From Rhodospirillaceae bacterium (lineage in GTDB: Bacteria; Pseudomonadota; Alphaproteobacteria; TMED109): a stretch of 64,000 nucleotides of DNA. Positions 18,285 to 29,252 of this stretch are shown one piece after another; within the stretch, counting starts at the first letter, position 1, and each line of letters begins with the position of its first letter. A program made the position numbers and the translations under genes. The stretch is from NCBI GenBank assembly GCA_902614225.1, contig CACMKJ010000002.1, positions 1 to 64,000 on the forward strand. Reading direction: 5' to 3'. The notes under the pieces were generated by a model, which saw nothing but the letters and a program-made list of their open reading frames with translations, was not told where the DNA came from and ran no database searches.

Positions 18285-18956
18285 ATGAAGATTTTGTTTT
18301 TATATATCCTATTTATTATATTTAGCTTGAAGGTGAATGCAGGTGCCCCTGCACCAAGTACCTCTTTACCAGAACCCCCTTATGTTTTCGAAAAAGGTAC
18401 ATTAATTACTGCAGAGGTAGATTGGAATAAAGATTCAATTCAGAAGTTTCTATCCTATGATATTAAGTTGGATGAAGTAGTTAATGGAAGTATTGAAGTT
18501 TTTTTTACAAAACATGAGAAGCCATTATCTAAAATAAATTATGTATTAATTTGGTTAAATTTGAATAATGATCATAAAAAATTAGTTTTAGGTTTTGTAG
18601 GTCCAAATTATGATAGTAATAGAATTATAGAAAAAATATCAGAAAAAAAACTTACTTTAGCCAAAAGTAGACTGATGTTAATTAATGATAAAGTTTCTTT
18701 AAGAACAAATATAAACAATAAATTATCATTTAATATATCAGGAATTATAAATACAGAGTGTAAAAAGAATGATAAAGAAGCAGTTATGATAGAAATAAAT
18801 AAAAGTAAGACTTTTTCAATTGCTCATGAATATGATAGTGTATGTAATTTAGAAGATACAAATATAGTATTTACTGAAAATTATAGTGATATAAAAATTA
18901 ATAAAATATTAAATGCGAATATTTTTAAAAATGCAAAAGTGACATTTTCTTATTAG
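18285..18956 (+). CDS. Hypothetical secreted protein
   Basis: Signal peptide; no recognised domain. Confidence 0.5.
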   Translation: MKILFLYILFIIFSLKVNAGAPAPSTSLPEPPYVFEKGTLITAEVDWNKDSIQKFLSYDIKLDEVVNGSIEVFFTKHEKPLSKINYVLIWLNLNNDHKKLVLGFVGPNYDSNRIIEKISEKKLTLAKSRLMLINDKVSLRTNINNKLSFNISGIINTECKKNDKEAVMIEINKSKTFSIAHEYDSVCNLEDTNIVFTENYSDIKINKILNANIFKNAKVTFSY

Positions 18957-18984
18957 AATATTAATTTAATTTTAATATTTTTTT
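18957..18984. terminator. Terminator-like hairpin between convergent genes
   Basis: AATATTAA - short loop - TTAATATT followed by a T-run; sits between the 18285-18956 stop and the lpxB stop. Confidence 0.45.
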
Positions 18985-20094
18985 AATTATCATAGAAACA
19001 AGTACTGATGGTCTAACGTTTTTATTTTTCAACATTTTTTCTAATTTATTAAAATTTTTTAATTGAAGTTTTGAGCCTTTTTTATCCTGAATTAGAAAAT
19101 CTAGTTTATTTTTGATATTATCTTTATTACATTGACTTTGAATTAGTTCTGGTACTATAGGCTTATTATAGATTATATTTACTAATGTAATATATTTAGT
19201 ATAAACAACATTTTTTAGAAAAAAATAACTTAAAAGATTTAACTTATAAACAGTAATAAATGGTACTTTGTGAAGAGCAAGTTCTAGTGTAATAGTACCT
19301 GAAACAGCAATGGCTAAAAAACTTTTATTAAATATATTTTTTTTATGAGAACTAAGAACTATATCTATATCTAATAAATTTCTATATTTTTCTGAAATGT
19401 TTTCTACTAAAGATAATTGACTTTCAACAGCAACTATTTTAAAAGTAAATTTTACATTATATTCTAATAATGAATTTAAAATTAAATCTAAATGAAAATT
19501 AATTTCATTTTTTCTACTTCCAGGAAAAATAGAAATAATTTTTTTTTTTCTATTATTTAAATTATTATTACTTTTATTTATTTTTTCTACTAAAGGATGC
19601 CCTATAAAGTAAGTTTTAATTCCATGAGGTGTAAAATATTTTTTTTCAAAAGGATATAATACAAATAGGTTATCTACATAATTAGCTATTTCTTTTGCTC
19701 TATTAGCTTTCCACGCCCAAACAGTAGGTGCCACTACATGAATATTTGGTATATTTACTTTTAATTTTTTTAGCTTTTTTAAAACTCTAAAATTAAAACC
19801 TGGTGCATCAATTGTAATAATGAGATCTGGCTTAATTTTTATAATTTTATTTACAGTTAGTTTTATTAATGACAACAATTCTGGAACCTTAGGTAGCACC
19901 TCTATCAATCCCATTAAAGATATCTTTTCCATAGAAAATATAGGTTTTAATCCTAATTCTAGAAGATTTTTACCTCCTACACCATAAAAATGCAAAGAAT
20001 TATTAGAGGTTTTTAATTTTTTTAAAAGAATGCCTCCTAATTGATCTCCTGAAATTTCTCCTGCTATAATAAAAATAGTTTTTTTATACTGCAT
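18961..20094 (-). CDS. lpxB: Lipid-A-disaccharide synthase
   Basis: FIIAGEISGDQLGG, HVVAPTVWAWKANRAKEI, FPGSRKNEI. Confidence 0.95.
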   Translation of the reverse strand: MQYKKTIFIIAGEISGDQLGGILLKKLKTSNNSLHFYGVGGKNLLELGLKPIFSMEKISLMGLIEVLPKVPELLSLIKLTVNKIIKIKPDLIITIDAPGFNFRVLKKLKKLKVNIPNIHVVAPTVWAWKANRAKEIANYVDNLFVLYPFEKKYFTPHGIKTYFIGHPLVEKINKSNNNLNNRKKKIISIFPGSRKNEINFHLDLILNSLLEYNVKFTFKIVAVESQLSLVENISEKYRNLLDIDIVLSSHKKNIFNKSFLAIAVSGTITLELALHKVPFITVYKLNLLSYFFLKNVVYTKYITLVNIIYNKPIVPELIQSQCNKDNIKNKLDFLIQDKKGSKLQLKNFNKLEKMLKNKNVRPSVLVSMIIKKILKLN

Positions 20095-20902
20095 AATAGA
20101 AAAGATTATACTTTTTAATTAATTTAAAAGTTTCTTCAGGATTAGCAATTAAAGAATTATTTTTTTCTACTATAATTCCTTTTATACCAGATGAAAATAT
20201 ATTCCTTATAGTTTCTGGACCTATAGTTGGTAAATCAAAATAAATATTCTGCCTTGGTTTACAGATCTTTACCAATAAGCTAAAATTGTCTGATCTATTA
20301 AGTAATTTATATCTAAATATTAAATTATCTGTACCTTTTCTATCTTCGCTCAATAATATCTTATTATTATCTACAATAACTGATTGTCCTTTATCTAAAG
20401 ATCCATTTCTTTTAGCTATATTGAAGTAATAAGTAATTTGATCTAAAGTAATTTTTTTTTTAAATTTTTTATAATTATTATTATTATTATTTGCAATATT
20501 CTTATTTAAAAATTTTCTAACATCCAAAATTTTAAAACCTTTTTTTATAAAAATATTATAAATTTTTGAAAGTAAAGCATTATCTCCTCTATAATAATAC
20601 AATAAAATCAATAATATATAATAAATAGTTTTTAGATTGGGCCTTAACCTCAACAAAGAAGGTTTATTAACTCTTCCAATAAATATGATGTATTTAATTT
20701 TTTCCTTATATAAAATAGAAAATATATTTCCAATATTATTTAGACTTAGGTATGTATTTGGAGGAAAAGCTGCGTTATTATAAAATCCTTCAATCCCAAT
20801 AAGAAAGAAGCTTATGTTTTGAGTTTCGCATGATTTAATACTATTTAAAACTAAATCACCACCACCTGCTATTATTGCAAGTTTTCCTTTTTTAATTTGC
20901 AT
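20084..20902 (-). CDS. lpxI: UDP-2,3-diacylglucosamine pyrophosphatase LpxI
   Basis: KLAIIAGGGDLVLN, IGRVNKPSL, RGDNALLSKI, RKGTDN, DLPTIGPETI; between lpxA and lpxB. Start trimmed to internal Met before KLAIIAGGG. Confidence 0.88.
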   Translation of the reverse strand: MQIKKGKLAIIAGGGDLVLNSIKSCETQNISFFLIGIEGFYNNAAFPPNTYLSLNNIGNIFSILYKEKIKYIIFIGRVNKPSLLRLRPNLKTIYYILLILLYYYRGDNALLSKIYNIFIKKGFKILDVRKFLNKNIANNNNNNYKKFKKKITLDQITYYFNIAKRNGSLDKGQSVIVDNNKILLSEDRKGTDNLIFRYKLLNRSDNFSLLVKICKPRQNIYFDLPTIGPETIRNIFSSGIKGIIVEKNNSLIANPEETFKLIKKYNLFYYAV

Positions 20903-21701
20903 TTTTAGGCTTGCAAATAGATCTTGATTTTTCACTTTTTAAAAATTGAACTATTTCTTGAATTGGTTCGTTGTCTAAAAACTCTTCTGATACTTCTTTT
21001 ACTCTATCAGAAAATGTTCCCTCTTGAGAAGAAAATAATAGACCATATGCCTTCCTAAGATCTTGAATTACATCCTTCGAAAAACCTCTTCTTTTTAAAC
21101 CTATAATATTTAAACCAGATAAATATGCCCTGTTTCCTATTACTGTTCCATAAGGAATTACATCACTATCTACTCCTGATAACCCCCCTATCATTGAATG
21201 CTTTCCTATCCTACAAAATTGATGAGCACCTGATAAAGCGCCCATAATAGCATAATCTTCTAGTATTACATGCCCAGCTAAGGAAGCATTATTTACCATT
21301 ATAACATGATTACCAATCTTACAATCATGAGCTACATGAGCATTTATCATAAATAAACAATTATCCTTTATCACGGTCTTTAAACCGCCTCCTTCAGTAC
21401 CTGGATTAATAGTAACATACTCTCTAAATATATTATTGTTACCGATTTTTAGTGAGGATTCTTCACCTTTATATTTTAAGTCTTGAGGAGAAGTTCCTAT
21501 AGAACAATAAGGAAAAAAAGTACAATTATCACCTATTGTAGTATTACCATCTATATAAACATGAGCCTTTAAATTTACATTGTTACCTATTTTAACATTT
21601 TCGTTAATAATACAGTAAGGACCTATAGTAACATTAGAACCTAATACAGCTTTTTCTGAAATAATAGATGTGTGGTGTTTATTAATCATTACTATCAGCA
21701 A
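20892..21701 (-). CDS. lpxA: Acyl-ACP-UDP-N-acetylglucosamine O-acyltransferase
   Basis: Hexapeptide repeats; CSIGTSPQDLKYKGEESSLKIGN, AHVAHDCKIGN, GAHQFCRIG, NIIGLKRRGF. Confidence 0.95.
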   Translation of the reverse strand: MLIVMINKHHTSIISEKAVLGSNVTIGPYCIINENVKIGNNVNLKAHVYIDGNTTIGDNCTFFPYCSIGTSPQDLKYKGEESSLKIGNNNIFREYVTINPGTEGGGLKTVIKDNCLFMINAHVAHDCKIGNHVIMVNNASLAGHVILEDYAIMGALSGAHQFCRIGKHSMIGGLSGVDSDVIPYGTVIGNRAYLSGLNIIGLKRRGFSKDVIQDLRKAYGLLFSSQEGTFSDRVKEVSEEFLDNEPIQEIVQFLKSEKSRSICKPKNAN

Positions 21702-22131
21702 TCATCGCTGTAATTGTTGCTTCAGCAACTATTTTATCTTCAACCTTTGCTAAACAATCAAACTTCCAAACAAGCTTTCTAGCCTGTTTTTTTTTTACCT
21801 CAATAAATAATTGGTCTCCAGGAACTACCATTTTCCTAAACCTTGCTTTATCAATGCTCATAAAATAAACAAGCTTCCCCATCGCTTCTTCACCAAAAGA
21901 AGAAACAACTAGTGCACCAGAAGTTTGTGCCATGCTTTCAACAATTAAAACTCCTGGCATTACTTTTTTTCCTGGGAAATGTCCTACAAAGAAAGGCTCA
22001 TTAATAGTTACATTTTTAAGACCTATAGCATATTCATCGTTTTTAATATCTATAAGCCTATCTATTAGTAAAAAAGGATACCTATGTGGCATCATTGATA
22101 TAATCTTTTCAATATCAATAATGTTCTTCAT
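21682..22131 (-). CDS. fabZ: 3-hydroxyacyl-ACP dehydratase
   Basis: [37 protein letters not shown]. Confidence 0.96.
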   Translation of the reverse strand: MKNIIDIEKIISMMPHRYPFLLIDRLIDIKNDEYAIGLKNVTINEPFFVGHFPGKKVMPGVLIVESMAQTSGALVVSSFGEEAMGKLVYFMSIDKARFRKMVVPGDQLFIEVKKKQARKLVWKFDCLAKVEDKIVAEATITAMIADSND

Positions 22132-23129
22132 TTTTTTTCTACCATTTGTTTAAGCATAACTGCCTGTTTTAAATAAGTTTTTAGATTAACAGAAGGAGTT
22201 CCGCTAACAATACTATTTGTTGAAATATTTTTAGTAACTCCAGATTGAGCTCCTATTTGTACATTATCACTTACATATAAGTGCCCAGATATACCAACTT
22301 GACCACCCATTAAAACATTTTTTCCAATAGTACTGCTTCCTGCAATACCAGTTTGACCAGCAATTATAGTATTTTCACCTACTACTACATTATGAGCTAT
22401 ATGTACTAAATTGTCTATTTTAACTCCGTTTTTTATTTCTGTGAAATTAAGTGAACCTCTATCAATAGTACAATTAGAGCCTATTTCTACATCATCATCA
22501 ATTTTCACAATACCTATTTGTGGAACTTTAATATATTTTTTTCCATCAAGAACATAACCAAAACCATCTTGTCCTATTATACTACCATCCTGAATAATAA
22601 CATTATTACCAATGTAGCTATTAGATATACTTACATTATTACCTATAAAACAATTTTTTCCTATATAAACATTTGGGCCAATACTAGAAAATGAATTAAT
22701 TACAGTTTTGTGACCTATACTAACATTACTTTTCAAATCTACATTATTAGAAACCTCCGCAGAATTTGATACTACAATATCCTTTTTTTTTTCTTTTTTT
22801 GAACTCTTAACATCAGGATAAAAAATATTAAGCAACTTTGCATAACTTAAATATGGATTCTTTGATACTAAAAATGAAAGTTCTTTTGTAAATTTATACT
22901 TACTTAGTACATTTTCAGATATAATACATGCAGAAGCTTTTGTAGTATTAAGGCTTTTGTAATACTTTTTATTATCTAAAAAAGTAATACTACCATTAAT
23001 AGCATTTTCAATAGAAGATACCTTTTTAATAATAATATTTGATTTACCAATAATTTTATCCTCTGTAAAACCAGCAAGCGTTTTTAATGAGAATGGACCT
23101 TTTGGTTTTGATATAATATTTTTAATCAA
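22128..23129 (-). CDS. lpxD: UDP-3-O-acylglucosamine N-acyltransferase
   Basis: Left-handed beta helix repeats; [34 protein letters not shown]. Confidence 0.95.
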   Translation of the reverse strand: MIKNIISKPKGPFSLKTLAGFTEDKIIGKSNIIIKKVSSIENAINGSITFLDNKKYYKSLNTTKASACIISENVLSKYKFTKELSFLVSKNPYLSYAKLLNIFYPDVKSSKKEKKKDIVVSNSAEVSNNVDLKSNVSIGHKTVINSFSSIGPNVYIGKNCFIGNNVSISNSYIGNNVIIQDGSIIGQDGFGYVLDGKKYIKVPQIGIVKIDDDVEIGSNCTIDRGSLNFTEIKNGVKIDNLVHIAHNVVVGENTIIAGQTGIAGSSTIGKNVLMGGQVGISGHLYVSDNVQIGAQSGVTKNISTNSIVSGTPSVNLKTYLKQAVMLKQMVEKK

Positions 23130-23745
23130 CTTTTTTTTCTTTTTTCTTTTCTACTGTAATTTTTGGTAAAGACTTATTTAGTTTGTCTACAACAATATTG
23201 GAGATGTTAATCCTGTCTGCAGATATAACAGTAGTATTTGCATCAAAAACTAATAAATAACCTTCTTTTTTAGCAATTTCTTTCATGTGTTTAACAGCTT
23301 CTTGTTGAATAACTTGCATTCCTTTAGCCATTGCGGATTCTAATTCTCTTCTTATTTTTTCAACTTTACCCTGGATTTTATTTACTCTTTGCTTAAATGT
23401 ATCTTCTTTTTCTTTAAATTCTTCAGCAGACAACACTGATTTTTGGGCTACCAGTTTTTCTTGTTCTTTTCTAAGTAAATTTTCCTCATTTTTAATTTCT
23501 TCTTTATAGTTTTTTTCTAGTTTTTGAATTTCTTTTTGTAATGTTGTAAAAGCTGATGACTTCGATAAAACCACTTTCATATCAATTACAGCTGCGGGAA
23601 AATTTATATTTTCAATTTTACTTGATTTTGTTTCTTCCTGAGCAAAAGCACTTTGAAATATAGTAATATTAGACAAGATTAATATTAGGGAAAATTGTCT
23701 AAAATAATGTACCAACGTTGAAGCTAAATGTTTCTGTTTTATCAT
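23122..23745 (-). CDS. skp: OmpH/Skp-family periplasmic chaperone
   Basis: Signal peptide, [13 protein letters not shown], long coiled coil; between bamA and lpxD. ATG start overlaps bamA by 47 bp; an in-frame TTG lies ten codons downstream. Confidence 0.82.
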   Translation of the reverse strand: MIKQKHLASTLVHYFRQFSLILILSNITIFQSAFAQEETKSSKIENINFPAAVIDMKVVLSKSSAFTTLQKEIQKLEKNYKEEIKNEENLLRKEQEKLVAQKSVLSAEEFKEKEDTFKQRVNKIQGKVEKIRRELESAMAKGMQVIQQEAVKHMKEIAKKEGYLLVFDANTTVISADRINISNIVVDKLNKSLPKITVEKKKEKKVD

Positions 23746-25948
23746 AACTTTCCTTTAAAATTGCAAAACTGTAGTCTAATCTAATTGGACCAAAGGGAGA
23801 CTGCCACAAAACACCAACCCCCGTAGTTAACCTTAAACTTTTATCATCATAGTAATTTGTTGTACTGGTGTCAATTGAAGTCAATGATCCTGCAGTTATA
23901 AAAGTTCTGCCTTTAATGCCTAATTCTTTAGGTAATCCGAGATCAAATTTCATTTCAGGAGTAAAGGTATAATAAAAATTACCTCCTAAGGTTGAGTCAT
24001 CGCTCTTATCTCTAGGGCCAATACCTCCATTTTGAAAACCAACAAAAGTATTGTCGCCCAAAATAAATCTATCTGAAATTTCAATATCTTGACCTAAACC
24101 TAATACATAACCAGTCTTAGCTATTAATGATAGAGTTGCTTTTTCATTAAATATCAGATCATAACTTGCTAAAGTAGCATTTATCTTTATATATTTTTTA
24201 TTCCCTCCAATACCTGCTAATCCAAAACTATTTGAAAAAAACCAACCTTCAGTAGGATCAATTCTGCTATTAGATTTATCTATTTTATTCCCTAATGTAA
24301 AAAGAGATAAAATATTTTTTCCAGACTCAGAAATTATTGAATTAGATGCACCAGAATAAGCAAGAATATTTCTTTTTTGTAATGAATAGTTAATACTTTG
24401 TCTACCGTATTCCCCATTCGCATAACCAACTCCTAAACTAACTCCATCTGTTTCATTATCATAATTACTTTCAGGGTACTGTCTAACTATTTTAAAAATA
24501 TCAGTAGATAAGGATAAATCTCTATTTAAAAAAAAAGGTTCAGTAAATGAAAAATCAATACTATTTTGTCTTTGACTACTTAGGATAAAGAACTTTAATT
24601 TTTGGCCTTTTCCAAAAAAGTTATTTTCAGATAACCCAACAGTTGCTTGTGCACCATTAGATGATGAGTATCCCCCTCCTAATGTAAATTCACCAGTACT
24701 GGTATCTTCAACTTCTATATTAAGGTCTATTACATTGGGATTAAAAGGTTTTTCTATTTCATTAAATTCAACCTTAGAAAAATGTCCTAAGTTATTAACT
24801 AGGATTCTGGACCTCTTTAATAAAACTCTATTATAAGAGTCTCCTTCAGCAATTCTTAATCTTCTCCTAATTACCCTGTCTAAAGTTCTAGTATTTCCAG
24901 AAATGATTATTTTATCTATATATTTTTTCTCAGATGGTTCTATTAGAAAAGTAACATCTATACTTTTATTTTCTTTTCTTATAAGTTTTGGTGTAACTTT
25001 TACAAAAGGTATTCCATCCTTCATTATATTTTCAGTAATTTTTACTATAGTATCATCAAGTTTTTGTGCACTAAACCAATTACCCTTTTTAAAACTTATT
25101 GCATCAATTATTAATTTCTTATCTAAGTTATTTATTTTGACTTCTGCAATGATTTTTCCAAATTTATATCTATCACCTTCATTAACATTTATTGTGATAA
25201 AAAATAAATTTTTTTCATGATTTAATTCAGCTTGTGAAGCTTCAACACTAGCATCAACAAAACCTTTATTAGAATAAAACTTTTTTAAATTCAATTCATC
25301 AAAATTTAATAAATCAGGATCAAACTTACCACCTGAAGACAATAGTTTCCACCATCTGTGTTCTTTAGTAAGAATTTCACTTCTAAGTTCTCTATCTGAA
25401 AAAAAAGAGTTTCCTAGAAAGTTAATAAATTTTATTTTTGATAGTGGTCCCTCTTCAATTTCAAAAATGAGATCAACTCTATTTTGCTTTAAATATATTA
25501 CTTTTGGTTCAACAATAGCTGCATATCTTCCATTTGCTCTATAAATACCAAGTATAGTCTGTAAACTATTTTTAATTTTATTTAAAGTAAAAATATCTCT
25601 TGGGTTTAAGAATATTTCTGGCAGTATATCATCATCATCTATTCTTTTATTACCTTCTAAGGCTATTCTATTGATTATTGGGTTTTCTACTACTTTTATA
25701 AATAAAGAGTTATTCTTAAGGTCAAAACTAATATCAGAAAATAACTCTGTAGCAAATAGGTCCTTAAATACAGCATTTAAATCTTCATCGCTGATTTCTT
25801 TATTTTTTTTAATGTTTAGATAAGAAAGAATTGTGCTACTTTCAATTCTTTGGTTACCTTTGATAAATATTTTATTTATAGAGGTAGCGAAAGCACCTTC
25901 GATAGAAAGGAAAAAAAGTATAATAAAAATAAGAAAGCACTTATACAT
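23699..25948 (-). CDS. bamA: Outer membrane protein assembly factor BamA
   Basis: Signal peptide, POTRA repeats (INKIFIKGNQRIESSTI), Omp85 barrel, C-terminal GTLF. Confidence 0.95.
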   Translation of the reverse strand: MYKCFLIFIILFFLSIEGAFATSINKIFIKGNQRIESSTILSYLNIKKNKEISDEDLNAVFKDLFATELFSDISFDLKNNSLFIKVVENPIINRIALEGNKRIDDDDILPEIFLNPRDIFTLNKIKNSLQTILGIYRANGRYAAIVEPKVIYLKQNRVDLIFEIEEGPLSKIKFINFLGNSFFSDRELRSEILTKEHRWWKLLSSGGKFDPDLLNFDELNLKKFYSNKGFVDASVEASQAELNHEKNLFFITINVNEGDRYKFGKIIAEVKINNLDKKLIIDAISFKKGNWFSAQKLDDTIVKITENIMKDGIPFVKVTPKLIRKENKSIDVTFLIEPSEKKYIDKIIISGNTRTLDRVIRRRLRIAEGDSYNRVLLKRSRILVNNLGHFSKVEFNEIEKPFNPNVIDLNIEVEDTSTGEFTLGGGYSSSNGAQATVGLSENNFFGKGQKLKFFILSSQRQNSIDFSFTEPFFLNRDLSLSTDIFKIVRQYPESNYDNETDGVSLGVGYANGEYGRQSINYSLQKRNILAYSGASNSIISESGKNILSLFTLGNKIDKSNSRIDPTEGWFFSNSFGLAGIGGNKKYIKINATLASYDLIFNEKATLSLIAKTGYVLGLGQDIEISDRFILGDNTFVGFQNGGIGPRDKSDDSTLGGNFYYTFTPEMKFDLGLPKELGIKGRTFITAGSLTSIDTSTTNYYDDKSLRLTTGVGVLWQSPFGPIRLDYSFAILKESYDKTETFSFNVGTLF

Positions 25949-25949
25949 C

Positions 25950-27305
25950 TCAATTTAATACTCTACAGTAGATATCATTCAATATGGAAAAAGTCATAAA
26001 AAAAACAATTATTATTACTCCTAAAATTTGAATTTTCTTAAATAAATTGTAATTGATATTTTTACCAATTACAAATTCTGAAATATAAGTTAATAAATGC
26101 CCTCCATCCAATAAAGGTAGAGGAAATAAATTTATCAAACCAAGATTTATAGATATTAATGCTATTAAGGCTATAAAAGATATATAGTCAGTATTTACTA
26201 TATCAGTTGAAACTTTTGCTATTAATATAGGCCCTCCTACTTCACAATGATCTCTTTGCCCAAACAAAATTTCCCAAAAGGCTATTAAGGTTTTAACAGA
26301 AATAATAAATATATTATTTAGTGATTCCTTAATTGAAGCATATAATTTTAACTTTGTTCTATTCTTTTTAAATGTAATACCTATTTTAGGGTTTCCTGAA
26401 TTATTTAAATCCTTTGGAGTTATTTCAGTAATTATTTCTTTATTGTTTCTTAAAATTAGGAAATTTAATACTTTATTTTCATTAGCCTTTACTATATCTA
26501 TAACTTCTCTAGCACCTAATACTTTAAGATTATTGATTTTTAATATTTTATCATTTTTTTTCAGACCAGCGAAACTAGCAGGTGATCTAGGTAATACTTT
26601 TCCTATTATTGGACTTATTAAAGGATTAATTCCTAAATAATTTATATTTTTTTTACTACCTATAAAAGTCTCAATAGATTTTTTCACAGGTATAAGACTG
26701 TATTCTAAAATCTCACTACCCCTATTAATTTTAAATAATAGAGAATCTGAGTCTAGTTTTTTATTTTCAATAAAATCATAAATATCTTCAAAGTTATTTA
26801 TTTTAATATTATTTATAGATATCACTCTATCATGAACTTGAAGGTTATTTAATTCTGCAGGACTATTTTTATCAATTGAACCTAAGATATTAGGTGTTTC
26901 ATTTCTACCAAAAAATAAAAAAATAAATATGAACAGTATAAAACTTAATAAAAAGTTAGCAGCTGGCCCAGCAAAAACAATACTTGCTTTTTGAAGGGCT
27001 TTCTTATTCATGAAAAGATTTTTATTTTTAGAATTTACATTACTTTTACTATCTGAATACATTTCTCCACAAAATTTTACGTAACCTCCAAGTGGTATTG
27101 CTCCTACTTGCCACTTTGTATTATTTTTATCGGTTTTACTAAATAGTACTGGGCCAAAGCCTATAGAAAACTTTTCAACGTCAACATTATTAATTCTAGC
27201 AACTATGTAATGACCAAACTCATGTATAAATACAATTATAGTAAAGACTAAAATGAACCAGAAAATATATTCAAAATAATAGAAGAATGTACTTAACATA
27301 TGCAT
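25950..27305 (-). CDS. rseP: Site-2 protease / RIP metalloprotease RseP
   Basis: FIHEFGHYIVAR zinc motif, PDZ domains, PLPLLDGGHLL. Confidence 0.94.
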   Translation of the reverse strand: MHMLSTFFYYFEYIFWFILVFTIIVFIHEFGHYIVARINNVDVEKFSIGFGPVLFSKTDKNNTKWQVGAIPLGGYVKFCGEMYSDSKSNVNSKNKNLFMNKKALQKASIVFAGPAANFLLSFILFIFIFLFFGRNETPNILGSIDKNSPAELNNLQVHDRVISINNIKINNFEDIYDFIENKKLDSDSLLFKINRGSEILEYSLIPVKKSIETFIGSKKNINYLGINPLISPIIGKVLPRSPASFAGLKKNDKILKINNLKVLGAREVIDIVKANENKVLNFLILRNNKEIITEITPKDLNNSGNPKIGITFKKNRTKLKLYASIKESLNNIFIISVKTLIAFWEILFGQRDHCEVGGPILIAKVSTDIVNTDYISFIALIALISINLGLINLFPLPLLDGGHLLTYISEFVIGKNINYNLFKKIQILGVIIIVFFMTFSILNDIYCRVLN

Positions 27306-27312
27306 ATACTAA

Positions 27313-28467
27313 TTATTTTTTAATGATTCCATTCGTTAATAATCTAGCTTCACAGTCCACAGACAAAATATCCTTTAAGGTTTTTACTTCTATATGATTA
27401 AATTTAAAAATAGTTTTTTTTATTATTTTTACTATATCATTAAACTTTATATTTTTTTTTAAAAAATTATCTACTGCTATTTCATTAGCTGCATTTAAAA
27501 CAATAATAGTAGACTTTGTAAAAAGACTATTAGCAACTATTTTTTTTAATGATAATGCAGGAAATTTTTTGTAATCAGGTTTTATAAAACTCAAATTATT
27601 ATTTTGTATAAAGTCTATGAATTTAACTTTAGTAACAGATCTATCTGGCCAACTCAAAGCAAAACTGATAGGTATTTTCATATCTGGTGAGCTTGCTACT
27701 AAATGAGAAGAACCATCAATAAAATTTACAATTCCATGTATTAAAGATGCCGGATGAACAAAAATATCAATCTGCTTTAGATTTAAATTAAATAAAATAG
27801 ATGCCTCAATAACCTCAATCACTTTATTTACCAATGTTGCTGAGTCTATAGTTATTTTTTTTCCCATCTTCCAATTAGGATGTTTCAAAGCATCTGCTAC
27901 AGTAATTTTTTTAAAATTGTTCTTATTTATACTTAAAAATGGTCCTCCTGAAGCGGTCAAGATAATATTTTTAATACTTCTTTTATTTTCATTCTGTAAT
28001 ATCTGATATATTGCATTATGTTCTGAGTCTAATGGAATAATTTTGGTTTTCTTTAATCTTGCTTTATTAAGAAGTAAATGTCCTGCACATATAACTGCCT
28101 CTTTATTGGCTATTGCAAGTATTTTTGCGTTTCCTATACTAGCAAAGGTAGGTTTAAGTCCTGCAATGCCTACTATTGCAGAAATTATAACATCTACATT
28201 TAAGCTTGAAACTTCACATATTGCTTTATAACCTGCTAAAGGTTTTATATTACTACCAAAAAGCTCTTCCTTAAGATTATTAAAATATTTTTTTTGACCT
28301 ATTACCGCATATTTGCAGTTAAATTTTAAAGCTAGCTCAGCTAATTTTTTATAATTCTTATATGATGTTAAAGCTATAACATTATATTTGTTTTTATTAC
28401 TAGCTATAATTTTTAACGTATTTATTCCTACTGAGCCAGTAGCACCTAAAATACTAATCTTTTTCAA
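27313..28467 (-). CDS. dxr: 1-deoxy-D-xylulose 5-phosphate reductoisomerase
   Basis: ILGATGSVGINTLKII, ANKEAVICAGHL, PLDSEHNAIYQ, ASGGPF. Confidence 0.95.
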   Translation of the reverse strand: MKKISILGATGSVGINTLKIIASNKNKYNVIALTSYKNYKKLAELALKFNCKYAVIGQKKYFNNLKEELFGSNIKPLAGYKAICEVSSLNVDVIISAIVGIAGLKPTFASIGNAKILAIANKEAVICAGHLLLNKARLKKTKIIPLDSEHNAIYQILQNENKRSIKNIILTASGGPFLSINKNNFKKITVADALKHPNWKMGKKITIDSATLVNKVIEVIEASILFNLNLKQIDIFVHPASLIHGIVNFIDGSSHLVASSPDMKIPISFALSWPDRSVTKVKFIDFIQNNNLSFIKPDYKKFPALSLKKIVANSLFTKSTIIVLNAANEIAVDNFLKKNIKFNDIVKIIKKTIFKFNHIEVKTLKDILSVDCEARLLTNGIIKK

Positions 28468-29252
28468 CTATTACTCCATAGCAAAATAAAAATAAACATA
28501 ACTACAATAGCAAACAAAAACCCATCAAGTCTATCTAAAATTCCACCATGACCTGGAATTAGTTTTGAGCTATCTTTTTTATCATTAATTCTTTTCAAAT
28601 AACTTTCAAATAAATCTCCCAAAGCTGTGAAGAAACCAATTATCAGACCTCCTAACATAGCCTGATAGATATTTATAATATTAAAGTAAAAAGAAAATAT
28701 ACTACTGCTTATTACAGAAAATACTAAAGAAAAAATAAAACCTGCCCAGGTCTTATTCGGACTTATACTAGGAAAGAGCTTTTTACCTTTAATAATACTA
28801 CCAAATATATAAGCAGAAGAGTCGCTTGCCCACACAATACAAAGCAACCAAAGTACTATAATTTTACCATCCAAATAATATTTATTTAAATAAATTAAAA
28901 TATAAAACGGTAATGCTAAGTAAAAATATGATGATATAGCCACCAAGCATTTAGAACTATTAAATAAAGAAAAAAAAATTCCAAGAAAAGTTAAAAAAAT
29001 AGGAATTAAAATAAAGTTATTATAAACAAATAGGAAGTTTATTAATATAAGAATCAGATTTATAAAAAAGTTTAATTTAAAATATTTTAAATTAAACAAT
29101 CTATAATATTCTGTTAGTAATATTGAAAATGTTACAATTAATAAAAATAGAAAATAGTACGAACCTAAATAATTGAATAAAATTACTAAGATTATTAAAA
29201 AAATAGAAGATATAAGTCTTAAAAATAGATTGTAAGAAAAAAAAATAGTTAT
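28464..29252 (-). CDS. cdsA: Phosphatidate cytidylyltransferase
   Basis: C-terminal CdsA signature KTWAGFIFSL ... GLGDLFESYLKR..KD..KLIPGHGGILDRLDG type. ORF track begins at TTG 29099, but the same frame stays open to 29252 and encodes a CdsA-like N-terminus (NLFLRLISSIFLIILVILFNYLGSYYFLFLLIVTFSILLTEYYR). Confidence 0.85.
   Translation of the reverse strand: MTIFFSYNLFLRLISSIFLIILVILFNYLGSYYFLFLLIVTFSILLTEYYRLFNLKYFKLNFFINLILILINFLFVYNNFILIPIFLTFLGIFFSLFNSSKCLVAISSYFYLALPFYILIYLNKYYLDGKIIVLWLLCIVWASDSSAYIFGSIIKGKKLFPSISPNKTWAGFIFSLVFSVISSSIFSFYFNIINIYQAMLGGLIIGFFTALGDLFESYLKRINDKKDSSKLIPGHGGILDRLDGFLFAIVVMFIFILLWSNS

Noticed and set aside
20471-20490. ATT repeats considered as a CRISPR-like or tandem repeat array
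   Set aside because: Simple trinucleotide microsatellite within coding sequence; no spacers. No CRISPR array or transposase was seen anywhere in the window.
25948-25952. Possible genetic code change (TGA reassignment) considered because of AT-richness
   Set aside because: rseP ends in TGA in frame (C R V L N *) and Trp uses TGG; standard bacterial code fits.
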